Source of the DNA: Azospirillum sp. B4
GTDB lineage: Bacteria; Pseudomonadota; Alphaproteobacteria; Azospirillales; Azospirillaceae
Length of the DNA: 64,000 nt
Reading direction: 5' to 3'
Assembly (NCBI RefSeq): GCF_000333275.1
Contig: NZ_BACU01000079.1
Coordinates: 1 to 64,000, forward strand
The translations under genes and the position numbers were made by a program. Below, in pieces: positions 37,153 through 46,700 of this stretch. The notes beneath the pieces are model-generated. The model was not told the origin of the DNA and made no database searches. It worked only from the letters and a program-made list of their open reading frames with translations. The first letter of the stretch is position 1, and each line of letters begins with the position of its first letter.

Positions 37153-37893
37153 ATGTCATCCCTTCAAGGAAAACGCGCTTTCATCACAGGTGCCAGCCGT
37201 GGGATCGGCGCCGCCATCGCCCGCCGCTTCGCCGCCGAGGGGGCCGCGGTCGCGATTGGTTACGAGCGGTCGGCCGACGCCGCCAACGCCATTGCGCGTG
37301 AGATCGAGGTGGCCGGTGGCCGTGCCGTCGCGATCCAGATGAACGCGGCGGAGCCAGCGTCGATCAAGCGGGCCGTCGATCACGCCGCCTCCGAACTCGG
37401 CGGCCTGGACATCCTCGTCAACAACGCCGGCATCATCAGTTACGGCACTGTCGAGGAAGTCACGCTCGAACAAATCGACGTCATGCTGGCGGTGAACGTC
37501 CGGGGCGTGATCCTCGCGACCCAAGCGGCCCTGCCGTACATGTCCGAGGGCGGCCGCGTCATCTCGACCGGCAGCAACCTCGCGGATCGCGTGCCCGACG
37601 CCGGCAAGGCGCTCTATTCGGCCAGCAAGGCCGCGCTGATCGCCTGGACTAAGGGCGCGGCGCGTGATCTTGGTCCGCGCGGGATCACCGTCAACCTCGT
37701 GCATCCGGGCTCGACCAACACCGACATGAATCCCGCCGACGGCCCCCATGCCGAAGCCCAGCGTCAGCGGATGGCGATCAAGGAATATGGCAGGCCCGAA
37801 GATGTCGCAGCACTCTTCGCCTTCATCGCCGGCGATGAGGCCCGTTCGGTCAACGGCACGGGCTTCACCGTCGACGGCGGGGCGAACGCATGA
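37153..37893 (+). CDS. SDR-family NAD(P)-dependent oxidoreductase
   Basis: This 246-residue classical short-chain dehydrogenase has FITGASRGIGAAIARRFA (cofactor loop), DILVNNAGI, the catalytic Tyr/Lys in ALYSASKAALIAW, and the SVNGTGFTVDGGANA end typical of FabG-like enzymes. GGAG lies 6 bases before the ATG; an in-frame ATG at 37141 is the alternative start. Probably co-transcribed with the isochorismatase-like gene. Confidence 0.92.
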   Translation: MSSLQGKRAFITGASRGIGAAIARRFAAEGAAVAIGYERSADAANAIAREIEVAGGRAVAIQMNAAEPASIKRAVDHAASELGGLDILVNNAGIISYGTVEEVTLEQIDVMLAVNVRGVILATQAALPYMSEGGRVISTGSNLADRVPDAGKALYSASKAALIAWTKGAARDLGPRGITVNLVHPGSTNTDMNPADGPHAEAQRQRMAIKEYGRPEDVAALFAFIAGDEARSVNGTGFTVDGGANA

Positions 37894-37929
37894 CCCCCGC
37901 CCGCAACCGCCCGGCACCGGCCTGGTACC

Positions 37930-38136
37930 TCAGCTCTGGACGGAAACCTGGGCGGAGGCCGTCAGCTTCGGCGGCCGGACCCCCAACGTGGCGCGCAGAC
38001 CGTTGGCGATCATCGGTAACACCTCCTGGACCATTCCCGGAAACTGTGTGGCCGAGTCCCTTCGATACCCGTCCACGTTCCTGGGCGCCCCTTCCCGGCA
38101 AGCGTAGCGAATGTCGGCCTTCCATCGATCCCTCAT
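37930..38136 (-). CDS. Possible small ORF downstream of the GMC gene
   Basis: A 68-codon frame begins MRDRWKADIRYACREGAP, 20 bases after the GMC stop. It shows no family I recognise, and its reality is uncertain. It could be a remnant or a shadow of non-coding DNA in the 263-base gap between SDR and GMC genes. Confidence 0.25.
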   Translation of the reverse strand: MRDRWKADIRYACREGAPRNVDGYRRDSATQFPGMVQEVLPMIANGLRATLGVRPPKLTASAQVSVQS

Positions 38137-38156
38137 ACGCCGCCTGCCGGCACGCC

Positions 38157-39839
38157 CTAGATCTTAGCCTCCCGTAACAAGCGCACGGCGGCGTCGCAGG
38201 CCCGGGCGGTCAACGCCATATAGGTCAGCGACGGGTTCTGGCAGGCTGACGAGGCCATGGCGGCGCCGTCGCTGACGAAGACGTTGGCCACGTCGTGCAG
38301 TTGGTTCCAACGGTTGGTGACGGAGGTGCGCGGGTTGTCGCCCATCATGGCGCCGCCCATTTCGTGAATGGCGCTGCCCCCCGCGCCGGGCCGGTCCAGC
38401 GACAGGACGACCTTGCCCCCCGCCGCCGTCAGCATGGCGCTGGCCTCCCGCCCCGCGTCCGCCAGCGCCTTCCGCTCGTTCTCTCCATGGCTGAAATCGA
38501 TCTTCAGCAGCGGCGCGCCCGCGGCGTCGGTCTTGTTCGGATCCAGCGTCAGCCGGTTGGTGGGGCGCGGCAGGCTTTCAGCAAAGGAAACCAGGACCAT
38601 GCGCCAGCCGCCGGGGCCGCGCATCGCGGCCTTGAAGTCCGCGCCCACACCCGCCTCGCGCTTGGCCCGGGTCCAGGTGCTGCGCAAGGCGCCCCCTTGG
38701 AAACTGTAACCCCGCAGGAAGTCGCCCTCCTGGCGATCCAGGTTGCGGAAGCGCGGGATGACGATCCCCGTGGGGCGGTTGCCAAACGTCGTGCGGTCCT
38801 GGAAGCGGTCGAACAGCGCGACGGCGCCCACGGTGGTCGCGTGGTCCATGATGTGGGTGCCCAGCAGGCCACTGGAATTGCCCAGTCCCCCAGGGAATGC
38901 GTCGGACCCTGACCGCAACAGCAGGTGGTTGGTGTTGAAGGCGCCGGCGTTGAGGAAGACAATGCGGGCGGTGTGCCGCCGCCGTTCCCCCGTCTTCACA
39001 TTCAGCACCGAGACGCCGGTCGCCCGCCGCGTCCGGGCGTCGTAGTCCACCCGCTCCACCACCGTGTCGGTGATCAGGGTCAGGTTTCCGGTCTTCTGCG
39101 CCGCCGGCAGGGTGGAACTCTGGGTGCTGAAATAGGCGCCATAGGAACAACCGCGCGCGCAGATGGAGCGATACTGGCAAGCGGACCGCCCCTCCTTCTC
39201 CTGCGTCAGGTTGGCGGTGCGCCCGATGGTCAGACGCCGGTCGGGCCAGCGCTGCTCGATGATCCCCTTGGCGTGGCGCTCCAGGACATTCAGGGCCATA
39301 GGCGGCTGGTAGATGCCGTCGGGCAGGGAGGCCACGCCCTCCGCCTGGCCGGACACGCCGATGAAGCGCTCCACATGATCGTACCAGGGCGCCAGGTCGG
39401 CATAGCGGATGGGCCAGTCACTGCCGTGGCCATCCTTCTTGTTGGCGCCGAAGTCATAATCGCTCATGCGGTAGGATTGGCGGCCCCAGGTCAGGGAGCG
39501 GCCACCCAGCTGGTAGCCGCGCCACCAATTGAACTCCGTGCCCTCGGCCACGGAATAGGGATTGTCCCTGTCGTTAACGAAATGGTTTTGCGTGAACTCG
39601 GTGAAATGCCGGTTCTTGGACTGAACGGCGAAATCGCGGGTGTAGAGGGCGGCGTCGCCCTCCCCCCGGAAGGGCATTTCCCAGGGCGCCAGTGTTTCGG
39701 TCACGTAGCCGCTGCCATGCTCGATCATGCGGCCGCGCTCGACCATCAGGACCTTCAGGCCCTTCTCCGTCAGTTCCTTGGCGGCCCAGCCCCCGGTTAT
39801 GCCGGAACCGACCACGATCGCGTCAAATTCAGTGCTCAT
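38157..39839 (-). CDS. GMC-family FAD dehydrogenase, probable sugar/glycoside 3-dehydrogenase large subunit
   Basis: This 560-residue flavoprotein has an FAD motif (AIVVGSGITGGWAAKELTEK), a Cys-containing segment SACQYRSICARGCSYGAY and a C-terminal His/Asn region (SACQNPSLTYMALTARACDA). The class is that of gluconate/glucoside dehydrogenases that oxidise sugars at C3 with a small subunit-3 partner and a cytochrome. The ATG at 39839 overlaps the stop of that partner (ATGA). No signal of its own, so export with the Tat-signal partner is likely. It is in one unit with the TonB receptor. Confidence 0.88.
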   Translation of the reverse strand: MSTEFDAIVVGSGITGGWAAKELTEKGLKVLMVERGRMIEHGSGYVTETLAPWEMPFRGEGDAALYTRDFAVQSKNRHFTEFTQNHFVNDRDNPYSVAEGTEFNWWRGYQLGGRSLTWGRQSYRMSDYDFGANKKDGHGSDWPIRYADLAPWYDHVERFIGVSGQAEGVASLPDGIYQPPMALNVLERHAKGIIEQRWPDRRLTIGRTANLTQEKEGRSACQYRSICARGCSYGAYFSTQSSTLPAAQKTGNLTLITDTVVERVDYDARTRRATGVSVLNVKTGERRRHTARIVFLNAGAFNTNHLLLRSGSDAFPGGLGNSSGLLGTHIMDHATTVGAVALFDRFQDRTTFGNRPTGIVIPRFRNLDRQEGDFLRGYSFQGGALRSTWTRAKREAGVGADFKAAMRGPGGWRMVLVSFAESLPRPTNRLTLDPNKTDAAGAPLLKIDFSHGENERKALADAGREASAMLTAAGGKVVLSLDRPGAGGSAIHEMGGAMMGDNPRTSVTNRWNQLHDVANVFVSDGAAMASSACQNPSLTYMALTARACDAAVRLLREAKI

Positions 39840-40468
39840 CCGAAATCCACCGCCGTCCAATCGTTAGACCAGGCCCGCGCATGGGGGCCGACCGGCACAT
39901 CCGGATCCCAATGTCCGGGCACGAGTTCGTACTGCAGCTCCCGCGAGGCGCCGGCCTCGGAAGTGTAGTAGCCGGTGACGATCAGTCCTTTCAGCACACG
40001 CCAGGGCGACCTCTCACCGCCAGGCACGTAAGCCGCGCCATCCAAGGCCGCCAACGCCTGAACCTGGGAGGTGGGCGCCGCCGCCAGAAAGGCGCCGCCC
40101 GTCTTCAGGTCCAGCTCGAACGTCAGCCAATCCAGCACCGTGGCGCCGTCCGGACCCGCGCCGCCGGTGAAGCGGGCGGCGGGGACGGGCGCGCCGGCGC
40201 CCTCCAGGCCATGGGCCAGCGCCAGGGCGACGAAGGCCGGCACACCGGCCGCCAGGGCCCCCGGCGTGTCGCTGTCCGGGATCGTCAGGTCGCAAACCCG
40301 GTCCAGCAGCGCCCGCTGCGACGGCATCAATCCTGGGGAGGCAGCGCCTGCGCCGGACCTGGCCTGGGCCCAGAGGGTGGCGGGCGTCAACGCCGCACCC
40401 GCCGCCGCCAGGCCCATGAGAAACTGGCGCCGGCCGGCGCCGCTTCCACCCCTGTTACCGTGATCCAT
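39836..40468 (-). CDS. Gluconate-2-dehydrogenase subunit-3-like protein with Tat signal
   Basis: This 210-residue protein has a twin-Arg leader (GRRQFLMGLAAAGAALTPA) and the family region LMPSQRALLDRVCDLTIPDSDTPGA. Such small subunits carry the GMC partner to the periplasm and help its function. Its stop overlaps the GMC start. The pair fits a periplasmic sugar 3-dehydrogenase. No cytochrome gene is in this window. Confidence 0.9.
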   Translation of the reverse strand: MDHGNRGGSGAGRRQFLMGLAAAGAALTPATLWAQARSGAGAASPGLMPSQRALLDRVCDLTIPDSDTPGALAAGVPAFVALALAHGLEGAGAPVPAARFTGGAGPDGATVLDWLTFELDLKTGGAFLAAAPTSQVQALAALDGAAYVPGGERSPWRVLKGLIVTGYYTSEAGASRELQYELVPGHWDPDVPVGPHARAWSNDWTAVDFG

Positions 40469-40554
40469 GGGCTATCCTCTTGAAGGGGCTATCCTCTCGA
40501 CGGGCCCGGCCGCGGCGCGTTGGGGATGCCCCTCGCACCGCCGCCGGCCCAGGT

Positions 40555-42855
40555 TCAGAATTTGGCTTCCGCCTGTATGCCCACCATCCGGCGGGAGTTG
40601 GGGTCGAGCACCTGCCACAGCCCGCCTTTGGCGAATGCCGTGGTGGGGTAGAGCTGGGTCGGATAGACCTTGTCGCCCAGATTGCGGCCGAACAAGCCCA
40701 CCGACCAACCGTCCTCGGACTTCAGGGTCAGCCGGGTGTTGAAGATGGTTTGGCCCGGCACGACATAGACCGGGTCGGCTGACAGATACATGGACTGCTT
40801 GGTCCGGATGGTGGCATCCGCCCCCAGGACCAGGCTGTAGGTATCGGACAGGGTGAACTGCCGCTCCGCCGAGATGGTCATCTTGAACTTGGGCGCGTAG
40901 TTCAGCTGCTTGTTGGACATGTCCGACCCGTCGGCGCCGATGAAACCCTGCGGATATTCAGCGATATTGACGATACCGGAAACGTTGACGGTCGTGTCGG
41001 CGAAGGGGTGGCCGAAGATTTCCCACTCGAAGCCCTTGGTGACGACGCTCGACACGTTGATGTTGGAGCAGTTCAGACCGCTGATGCCGGAAACGCACGA
41101 CTGCGTCTGGAAGTCCTTCACATCGGTGTAGAACAGGTCGGCGTCGACGTAGAGCCGGCCGTCGAACATGGTCTTCTTCACCCCCACCTCGAACCCGATG
41201 GGGCGTTCCGCCTTGATAGGGTCCAGGGTGTGATCGGTGGTGGTAAGCTGGTCGTTGATCTGCGGCGCCTTGTAACCGGCGGAGGCCGTCGCATAGACCA
41301 TCATGTCCCGGTCGAAATCATGCTGTATGCCCGCCCGCCAGGTGGCCGCGTTGGCGTAGCCGGTCGCGGCGAAGGTGTCCGGCACGCCAGCGTTGATGAG
41401 GTCTGATTCTTCCTCATGGACGCGGGAATGGGTGAAGCGTAAGCCGCCGATCAGCCGGGTTTCCGGTTCCAGATACCAGGTCGCGTTGCCAAAGGCGGCA
41501 TAGTCCTCGCTATCGGCGTGGATACGCTGCGTGCCCTCCGCGGCTGTCAGGTCCATGCCCACGGCCGCCGGGTGGATGAGCAGCAGCCCCGGCTTGGACG
41601 TGGCGTACGCGGTGCGCTGGTAATACAAGCCGCCGACCCATTCCAGGTCGCGGTTATCCGACGAGGTCAGGCGCAATTCCTGCGAAAAGAGGGAATGGTT
41701 ACTCACCTGCGGGGTGGTGGGGGTGCCGGCGTAGAGCGCCACGACCGGGAAGCAATCCACGAAATTGCAGTTCTGCAGGTACTGGCGGGTCACGGACGGC
41801 GTTATGCCGATGAGGTCGACGGCGGTGGTATCGTGCGAGCGGCGCCCGGCGGTGATGGAGGTCAGCGTCATGCCGTCCAGGTCGAGGTCGAATTGCCCCG
41901 ACAAGCCGCCCACCTGCGCCCGGTCATAAATTCCCTGTTCGTTGCACTGGTTGGTGTTGGAGGGCGACGCCACGATACCGCATGCCCCCAGGGCCTGGGC
42001 CAGCGGCGAGCCAGCAGTGGCCGCCCGATAGATCAGGCCGCCCGTATTCTTGTTGTCGGTCTTGTTGTAGTCGCCGATCAGATTGAACGTCAGCCTGTCG
42101 GACAGCTGGGCCAGGTAACGGGCGCGGAGGCCGTAGTTGCTCTGGTCCTCATCCTTCCCCGTGACCGTGTCGTGGGTCAGGCCGGAATTGTCGTAGAAGT
42201 GAGCGGCCAGACGCAGGGCCGAATCGCTGGTGACCGGCATGTTCAGGGCGGCGCGCACGACATCGCGCGAATAGCCTGAGCCCAGCCCGGTGAAGGCGAA
42301 TTCCGTGGTCACATAGCCCGACGTCTCGCCCAGGACGGGCGCCTTGGTGGTGATGTTGACCAGGCCGGCCGAGACCGAGCTGCCGAACAGCGTGCCCTGG
42401 GGACCCTTCAGGACCTCCACCCGCTCCGTATCGAAAATATCCGAGACCGGGACGTTGCCCAGCACTACGCCATCCAGCACGATGCTGACGGAACTGGCCG
42501 CCGTGGCGTTGCCCACCTGGTTGGTGCCGATGCCCCGAACGAAGCCGCCGCCGCCAGGGGCGGCCGTGGGCGCCGTGAATTCCAAGGAGGCGCTGGCCTG
42601 CGACAGGTCCTGTACCGACTGCACACCCCGCCGGGCGAGCTGGTCGGCACTGATCACCGTCACGGAAATCGGCACCTGCTGCACACTTTCGCTGCGCTTC
42701 TGGGCCGTGACCACGATTTCCATGAGGGAAGGGTCGGCGGCGTTGGAGCCCGCCGATGCGGGCGCACTCTGCGGCGCGGTCTGCGCCATCGCGGCCCCGG
42801 TTGTCAGGAACAGCGCCGTCGAGGCGCGCAGCAGCAATTTGATCGATGGTTTCAT
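40555..42855 (-). CDS. TonB-dependent outer-membrane receptor
   Basis: This 766-residue receptor has a signal peptide (about 1-24, LLLRASTALFLTTGAAMAQ), a TonB box region (LMEIVVTAQKRSESVQQVPISV), a plug domain to about 200 and a beta-barrel ending in AEAKF with the usual terminal Phe. It imports a large ligand, here probably a plant glycoside judged by its neighbours. The ATG at 42855 has GGGAGGG 6 bases upstream; a GTG at 42861 was rejected. First gene of TonB-subunit3-GMC. Confidence 0.93.
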   Translation of the reverse strand: MKPSIKLLLRASTALFLTTGAAMAQTAPQSAPASAGSNAADPSLMEIVVTAQKRSESVQQVPISVTVISADQLARRGVQSVQDLSQASASLEFTAPTAAPGGGGFVRGIGTNQVGNATAASSVSIVLDGVVLGNVPVSDIFDTERVEVLKGPQGTLFGSSVSAGLVNITTKAPVLGETSGYVTTEFAFTGLGSGYSRDVVRAALNMPVTSDSALRLAAHFYDNSGLTHDTVTGKDEDQSNYGLRARYLAQLSDRLTFNLIGDYNKTDNKNTGGLIYRAATAGSPLAQALGACGIVASPSNTNQCNEQGIYDRAQVGGLSGQFDLDLDGMTLTSITAGRRSHDTTAVDLIGITPSVTRQYLQNCNFVDCFPVVALYAGTPTTPQVSNHSLFSQELRLTSSDNRDLEWVGGLYYQRTAYATSKPGLLLIHPAAVGMDLTAAEGTQRIHADSEDYAAFGNATWYLEPETRLIGGLRFTHSRVHEEESDLINAGVPDTFAATGYANAATWRAGIQHDFDRDMMVYATASAGYKAPQINDQLTTTDHTLDPIKAERPIGFEVGVKKTMFDGRLYVDADLFYTDVKDFQTQSCVSGISGLNCSNINVSSVVTKGFEWEIFGHPFADTTVNVSGIVNIAEYPQGFIGADGSDMSNKQLNYAPKFKMTISAERQFTLSDTYSLVLGADATIRTKQSMYLSADPVYVVPGQTIFNTRLTLKSEDGWSVGLFGRNLGDKVYPTQLYPTTAFAKGGLWQVLDPNSRRMVGIQAEAKF

Positions 42856-42935
42856 GGACACCCTCCCCTGATATGTCGGGAAGGTGACCGATGATTTACC
42901 GGCCCATCCATTCCTCCCCGCATTTGTTGGTGTTA

Positions 42936-42955
42936 ATTAGAACCTGGATTATTGT
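42936..42955. promoter_or_regulatory. Operator-like palindrome, site 1 (TonB receptor)
   Basis: ATTAGAAC-CTGG-ATTATTGT: left arm 6 of 8 and right arm 6 of 8 matches to the ATAAGAAT-N4-ATTCTTAT consensus of sites 2 and 6. About 81 bases upstream of the TonB receptor ATG. Confidence 0.45.
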
Positions 42956-43208
42956 TCTTGTCCAGAGCCAATCCGCCGCTTCCTGCACCGGGCCGCTCAC
43001 TGGCGCACACGGCGGCGCCCGGCCGGCAAAAGGACGAAAACCCAGGGAAAGTTTTGCAATTAATGCCACTCCCTCAACCCACTGGTTCAAAGAGCCGCAG
43101 GCTTTCGCACTGCGACGTCCCGCCCCGCCACGTAACCAAGGGCTGGGAATCTCCCGTTCACGCCGAATTATCGGAATCGCCGTTATATTATCAAGCGACC
43201 GTCGCGGG

Positions 43209-43261
43209 CGTTGGCCGGCCCCGTCTGCGGCGCCGTGCGGCGAAGACGGGGCCGGCCAACG
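43209..43261. repeat. Perfect 18-bp inverted repeat with 17-base loop
   Basis: Arms CGTTGGCCGGCCCCGTCT (43209-43226) and its exact complement (43244-43261). The loop contains a second small stem (CGCCG-TG-CGGCG). No T-run follows. It may be a mobile palindromic repeat, a regulatory RNA structure or a trace of an inserted element. Confidence 0.8.
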
Positions 43262-43388
43262 TCGGGGCCAAAGTCAGGTATGTATCGGTCCGGGCGATTG
43301 CAGTTCCCCAGGCGATAGCCCAAAATGGTATCAGTGCTATAATTTCGAGCCGTCACGAGCCGTATATATATTTGGGAAAGCGGAGCTT

Positions 43389-44213
43389 ATGAGTGAACGA
43401 AAAGCGGTGAAGCCAGGCCCACAACGGGAGCCCGTGCAAAGTCGCAGCAGGGCCTCGTACGAACGGATGCTCGCGGCGGCGCAAGATCTGCTGAAAAGTC
43501 ACGGCAACGATGAATTCACCCTCACCGATGTCAGCCGTGTCGGCAAGGTCTCGGTCGGTTCCATCTACTGTCGCTTCGACAGCAAAGACGACTTGATCCG
43601 CGCCGTGCAGGAACGGGTTCAAACAAACATCCAGCAGGAGCAGCAGCAGCTGATCGCCCGGGTGGCCTTGGAGACAGGCAACCTGCATGACCTGGTCGCG
43701 GCACTGACCGCGGGCATGGCGGAGCACCTGCGCCATCACGCGGACATACTCAGGGCGATGATGCTGCGCGCCAACCATGACCCGGTGGTGGCCCAGTTGG
43801 GCAAGACATCGCATCAGGCGGCCATCGCCGACATCAAACTCGCGATTTTAAGATACCGGAATGATATCGCGCACCCGGATCCGGAACGCGCCGTACAGGC
43901 GGGGTTCAATATCATGTACGCGGCCCTGGCCCGTGTGTTGGGGCTGGGTTCGGTGCGGGAAGAGGGGGATATGTGGGAATGGGAACAACTGAAACGCGAT
44001 CTCACGCATTCCTTCGCGGCTTATCTCATGACCAAGCCTTATGTCGCCAAGGCTGCGTCCCCCGATGGCGATCAGCCCCACCCAGCAGCCCCCTCCGAAC
44101 CGCAGGCCGGCATCCCCCGCGGCACCGATGCCGCCGGGCTTGAGGAGGACGCCGCACCCCTGCCCCAGCGCCGGCCGAGAGGCAGGCCCAGCACCAAGGC
44201 GAAGGCGGGCTAG
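43389..44213 (+). CDS. TetR-family regulator with AT-hook-like tail
   Basis: This 274-residue regulator has an N-terminal HTH (about 25-70, FTLTDVSRVGKVSVGSIYCR) and a helical ligand domain to about 215. A long Pro/Ala linker then leads to a basic tail RRPRGRPSTKAKAG with a GRP core like an AT-hook. The tail is unusual for TetR proteins and would suit the AT-rich palindromes found at promoters across this locus. The ATG at 43389 has GGAG upstream. It diverges from the TonB receptor and is the best candidate for the local regulator. Confidence 0.88.
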   Translation: MSERKAVKPGPQREPVQSRSRASYERMLAAAQDLLKSHGNDEFTLTDVSRVGKVSVGSIYCRFDSKDDLIRAVQERVQTNIQQEQQQLIARVALETGNLHDLVAALTAGMAEHLRHHADILRAMMLRANHDPVVAQLGKTSHQAAIADIKLAILRYRNDIAHPDPERAVQAGFNIMYAALARVLGLGSVREEGDMWEWEQLKRDLTHSFAAYLMTKPYVAKAASPDGDQPHPAAPSEPQAGIPRGTDAAGLEEDAAPLPQRRPRGRPSTKAKAG

Positions 44214-44269
44214 CGCAGATCGCCCAAAGGTGGAATCGCCTTTGGGCGTGAAGCTGCTCGCGGACAGGC

Positions 44270-46672
44270 TCAGCCCGCCACCCGCTCGACGAACAGCCGT
44301 ATCGGCAGATCCAGGCTGTTCCACCCCAGCAGCACTTCGTGCCGGCCCGGCACCGTCCGCCAGCCGCCGGCCGACGTGTCCCAGTGGGCGAAGGCGCGCG
44401 ACGGCAGCGTGAGGCGGACTGTCACCTCCTCCCCCACCGGCACGACGATGCTGACGAAGCCCCGCAAGTGGCGGATGCCATCCGACCCGGCGACATAGGC
44501 CTGGAGCACCGCCTTGCCCGAACGCGGCCCGATATTGCGCACCCGCGCCGACACCACGGCGGCACCGTCCGCCGCCTCGGCCAGACAAGGATCGGACACC
44601 GCGAACCGGGTATAGCCGAAGCCGGCGCCAAAGGCATGCAAGGGCGCCGTGCCGGCGGCTTGCATCCCCTTGTAGCCGATAAGGTGTCCCTCCCGGTAGG
44701 GCACATCGCCCGACGTCTCCGGCTTCAGGCTGAAGGCGGGATAATCACCGTCCTGACGGGCGATGCTCAAGGGCAAGCGGCCGCCGGGCTCCCGGTCCCC
44801 AGCCAGCACCTGGGCCAAGGCGGGGCCATACTGTTCGCCGGGATACCAGGTGATCATCAAGCCCTTCACCTTGTCCTGCCATGACAGGTCGAAGGCGTGG
44901 GCGACATTGCAGATGGCCACGATGTTGGGGTTCACCCCGTGCAGGCGATGGAGCAGATCAACCTGCGCGGCCGGCAAGGACGTTCCGGGGCGGTCCTTGC
45001 TTTCCACACCGGCGTCCGCCGTCTCCCCCACCATCAGCAAAACAACATCCGCATCGGCAGCCGCGGCCAGGGCGCGCTCCAGCATCTCGGCCGGCAGGTC
45101 CGGGCCCGCCAAGCCATACCACAGGCCTTGAGCCCGGGCCGGGGTGTAGGCCAGTTCGAAGGACAGCAGCACGGGTGTGCCGGCGGCCAGGTCCAGCACC
45201 ACCGACTGGCTGTCGCCGCCCTTGAGCATGCCCATGAGGTCGGACGGCGCCACCGGGCCACCGCCGCTGAACACCTCGCAGCCATCCACCGTCAGGCGCA
45301 GCGTGCCCGTGCCGCCGAGGTGGACGCGGTGGGCGCCCCCCCGCTCCGGCACAAACCAACCGCTGGCCCGGATGCGCCCGGCCTGTTTCAGGTGGTCCGT
45401 ACCCGGCAGGCCAACGAACCAGGTCAGCGAGTTGGTGTCGCGGGTCTCCGCGAACACAGGCTCGCCGTCGCCATCGCCGACAAAGAACTCCACGGTCATG
45501 CCGCGGGACGCCCCATCGCCCAGGTCCCGGGCGGGCGTGACGCTCAGGGGCGGCAGGCGATATTCCGGCGCCACGCCCTGCTCATAAACCACCTCGATGG
45601 CGTCACCGAAGCGCGCGCGGATGGCGTGCAGCGGCGTGACGAAATCGGGACGCACCGCGATCTTGGCGAAGGTGCCGCCCTGCAGGCAGGGGCTGGCCGC
45701 GTTGGGGCCGATGATCGCCACCCGCCGCACGGCCGCCGGCGCCAGCGGCAGCAGCCCGCCCTCGTTCTTCAACAGCACGAAGCCGGCGGCGGCGGCCTCG
45801 GTCAGCACAGCGTCAGGGTCGGCCACGGCCGTGCCGACCGGCAACCCGTCGATGGCCCGCACGGCCCCGGCCACGCGTCCGGCCGCATCGGCCAGACGGT
45901 CTCCCGGCACCGTGCCCGCCGCGACCGCAGCGGCGAACTTCGTTCCCAGCACCCGGTCAGGGCCCGGCATGTCCAGGTCCAATCCCGCCAGGGCGGAACG
46001 CACGGTATCGCGGCCCCCGAACCAGTCGGACACGATGAAGCCGGGATAACGCCAGTCACCCTTGACGATGTCCGTCAGCAGCTGGCGATGTTCCACGCAA
46101 TAATGGCCGTTCAGACGGTTGTAGGCCGCCAGGATGCCGACGCAGCCCGCCGTGGCCGCCATCTCGAATGGCAGCAGGTAAACCTCGCGCAGGGCGCGGT
46201 CATCGACCACGGCGTTCATGCTGTCCCGATCGGTCTCACTGTCGTTGCACACCAGGTGCTTGGCGACGGACCCCACCCCTTGGCTTTGCAGGCCACCGAT
46301 CCAGGCGGCCCCAAGGGCGCCGGCGAGATAGGGATCCTCGCCGAACAGCTCGAACGCACGGCCGCAGAGGGGGCTGCGTTGCAGGTTCAGGTTTGGCGCC
46401 AGGACGGCGTCGACGCCCAGGCGCCGCGCCTCGCCACCGACAATGGCGCCCACGCGGGCAACCAGATCAGTATCGAAACTGGCGCCAAGGGCGGTGCCGC
46501 ATGGGGTTAGAACGGCGACGTCCCGCTCATCCACCCGGCCCGAGGCGATACCCATGGGGCCGTCCGCCATCTTGATGGAACGGATGCCGGGCAGCTCGGC
46601 TGTCGACCACATGTCACGACCACTGGTCAACGGGGCGATGGCAAAGGGATCGTCGGGCAAATCGACAGACAT
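44270..46672 (-). CDS. Glycoside hydrolase family 3 (beta-glucosidase-like) with PA14 insert
   Basis: This 800-residue cytoplasmic enzyme (no signal peptide) has the GH3 KHLVCND motif (about 150) and the nucleophile Asp in PGFIVSDWFGGR (about 215). A PA14-type insert (about 410-520, RASGWFVPERGGAHRVHLGG) and a fibronectin-III-like end follow. It likely removes beta-linked sugar from an imported glycoside. The ATG at 46672 has AAGGGGAA upstream; the longer frame was rejected. Third gene of the LLM-FMN reductase-GH3 unit. Confidence 0.92.
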   Translation of the reverse strand: MSVDLPDDPFAIAPLTSGRDMWSTAELPGIRSIKMADGPMGIASGRVDERDVAVLTPCGTALGASFDTDLVARVGAIVGGEARRLGVDAVLAPNLNLQRSPLCGRAFELFGEDPYLAGALGAAWIGGLQSQGVGSVAKHLVCNDSETDRDSMNAVVDDRALREVYLLPFEMAATAGCVGILAAYNRLNGHYCVEHRQLLTDIVKGDWRYPGFIVSDWFGGRDTVRSALAGLDLDMPGPDRVLGTKFAAAVAAGTVPGDRLADAAGRVAGAVRAIDGLPVGTAVADPDAVLTEAAAAGFVLLKNEGGLLPLAPAAVRRVAIIGPNAASPCLQGGTFAKIAVRPDFVTPLHAIRARFGDAIEVVYEQGVAPEYRLPPLSVTPARDLGDGASRGMTVEFFVGDGDGEPVFAETRDTNSLTWFVGLPGTDHLKQAGRIRASGWFVPERGGAHRVHLGGTGTLRLTVDGCEVFSGGGPVAPSDLMGMLKGGDSQSVVLDLAAGTPVLLSFELAYTPARAQGLWYGLAGPDLPAEMLERALAAAADADVVLLMVGETADAGVESKDRPGTSLPAAQVDLLHRLHGVNPNIVAICNVAHAFDLSWQDKVKGLMITWYPGEQYGPALAQVLAGDREPGGRLPLSIARQDGDYPAFSLKPETSGDVPYREGHLIGYKGMQAAGTAPLHAFGAGFGYTRFAVSDPCLAEAADGAAVVSARVRNIGPRSGKAVLQAYVAGSDGIRHLRGFVSIVVPVGEEVTVRLTLPSRAFAHWDTSAGGWRTVPGRHEVLLGWNSLDLPIRLFVERVAG

Positions 46673-46700
46673 TCGGGAATTCCCCTTGAGACGCTGGCGG

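Larger units (their letters stand above)
42856..43388. other. Divergent regulatory gap, TonB receptor / TetR
   Basis: This 533-base non-coding stretch holds an operator-like palindrome at 42936-42955, a perfect 18-bp-armed hairpin at 43209-43261 and AT-rich promoter-like DNA next to the TetR start (GTATATATATTTGGG). The open frame across it in front of the TetR gene is not coding. Confidence 0.6.

Noticed and set aside
42891-43388. N-terminal extension of the TetR gene at 43389
   Set aside because: The upstream frame crosses the divergent promoter region and the 18-bp inverted repeat, and the family start fits the ATG at 43389.
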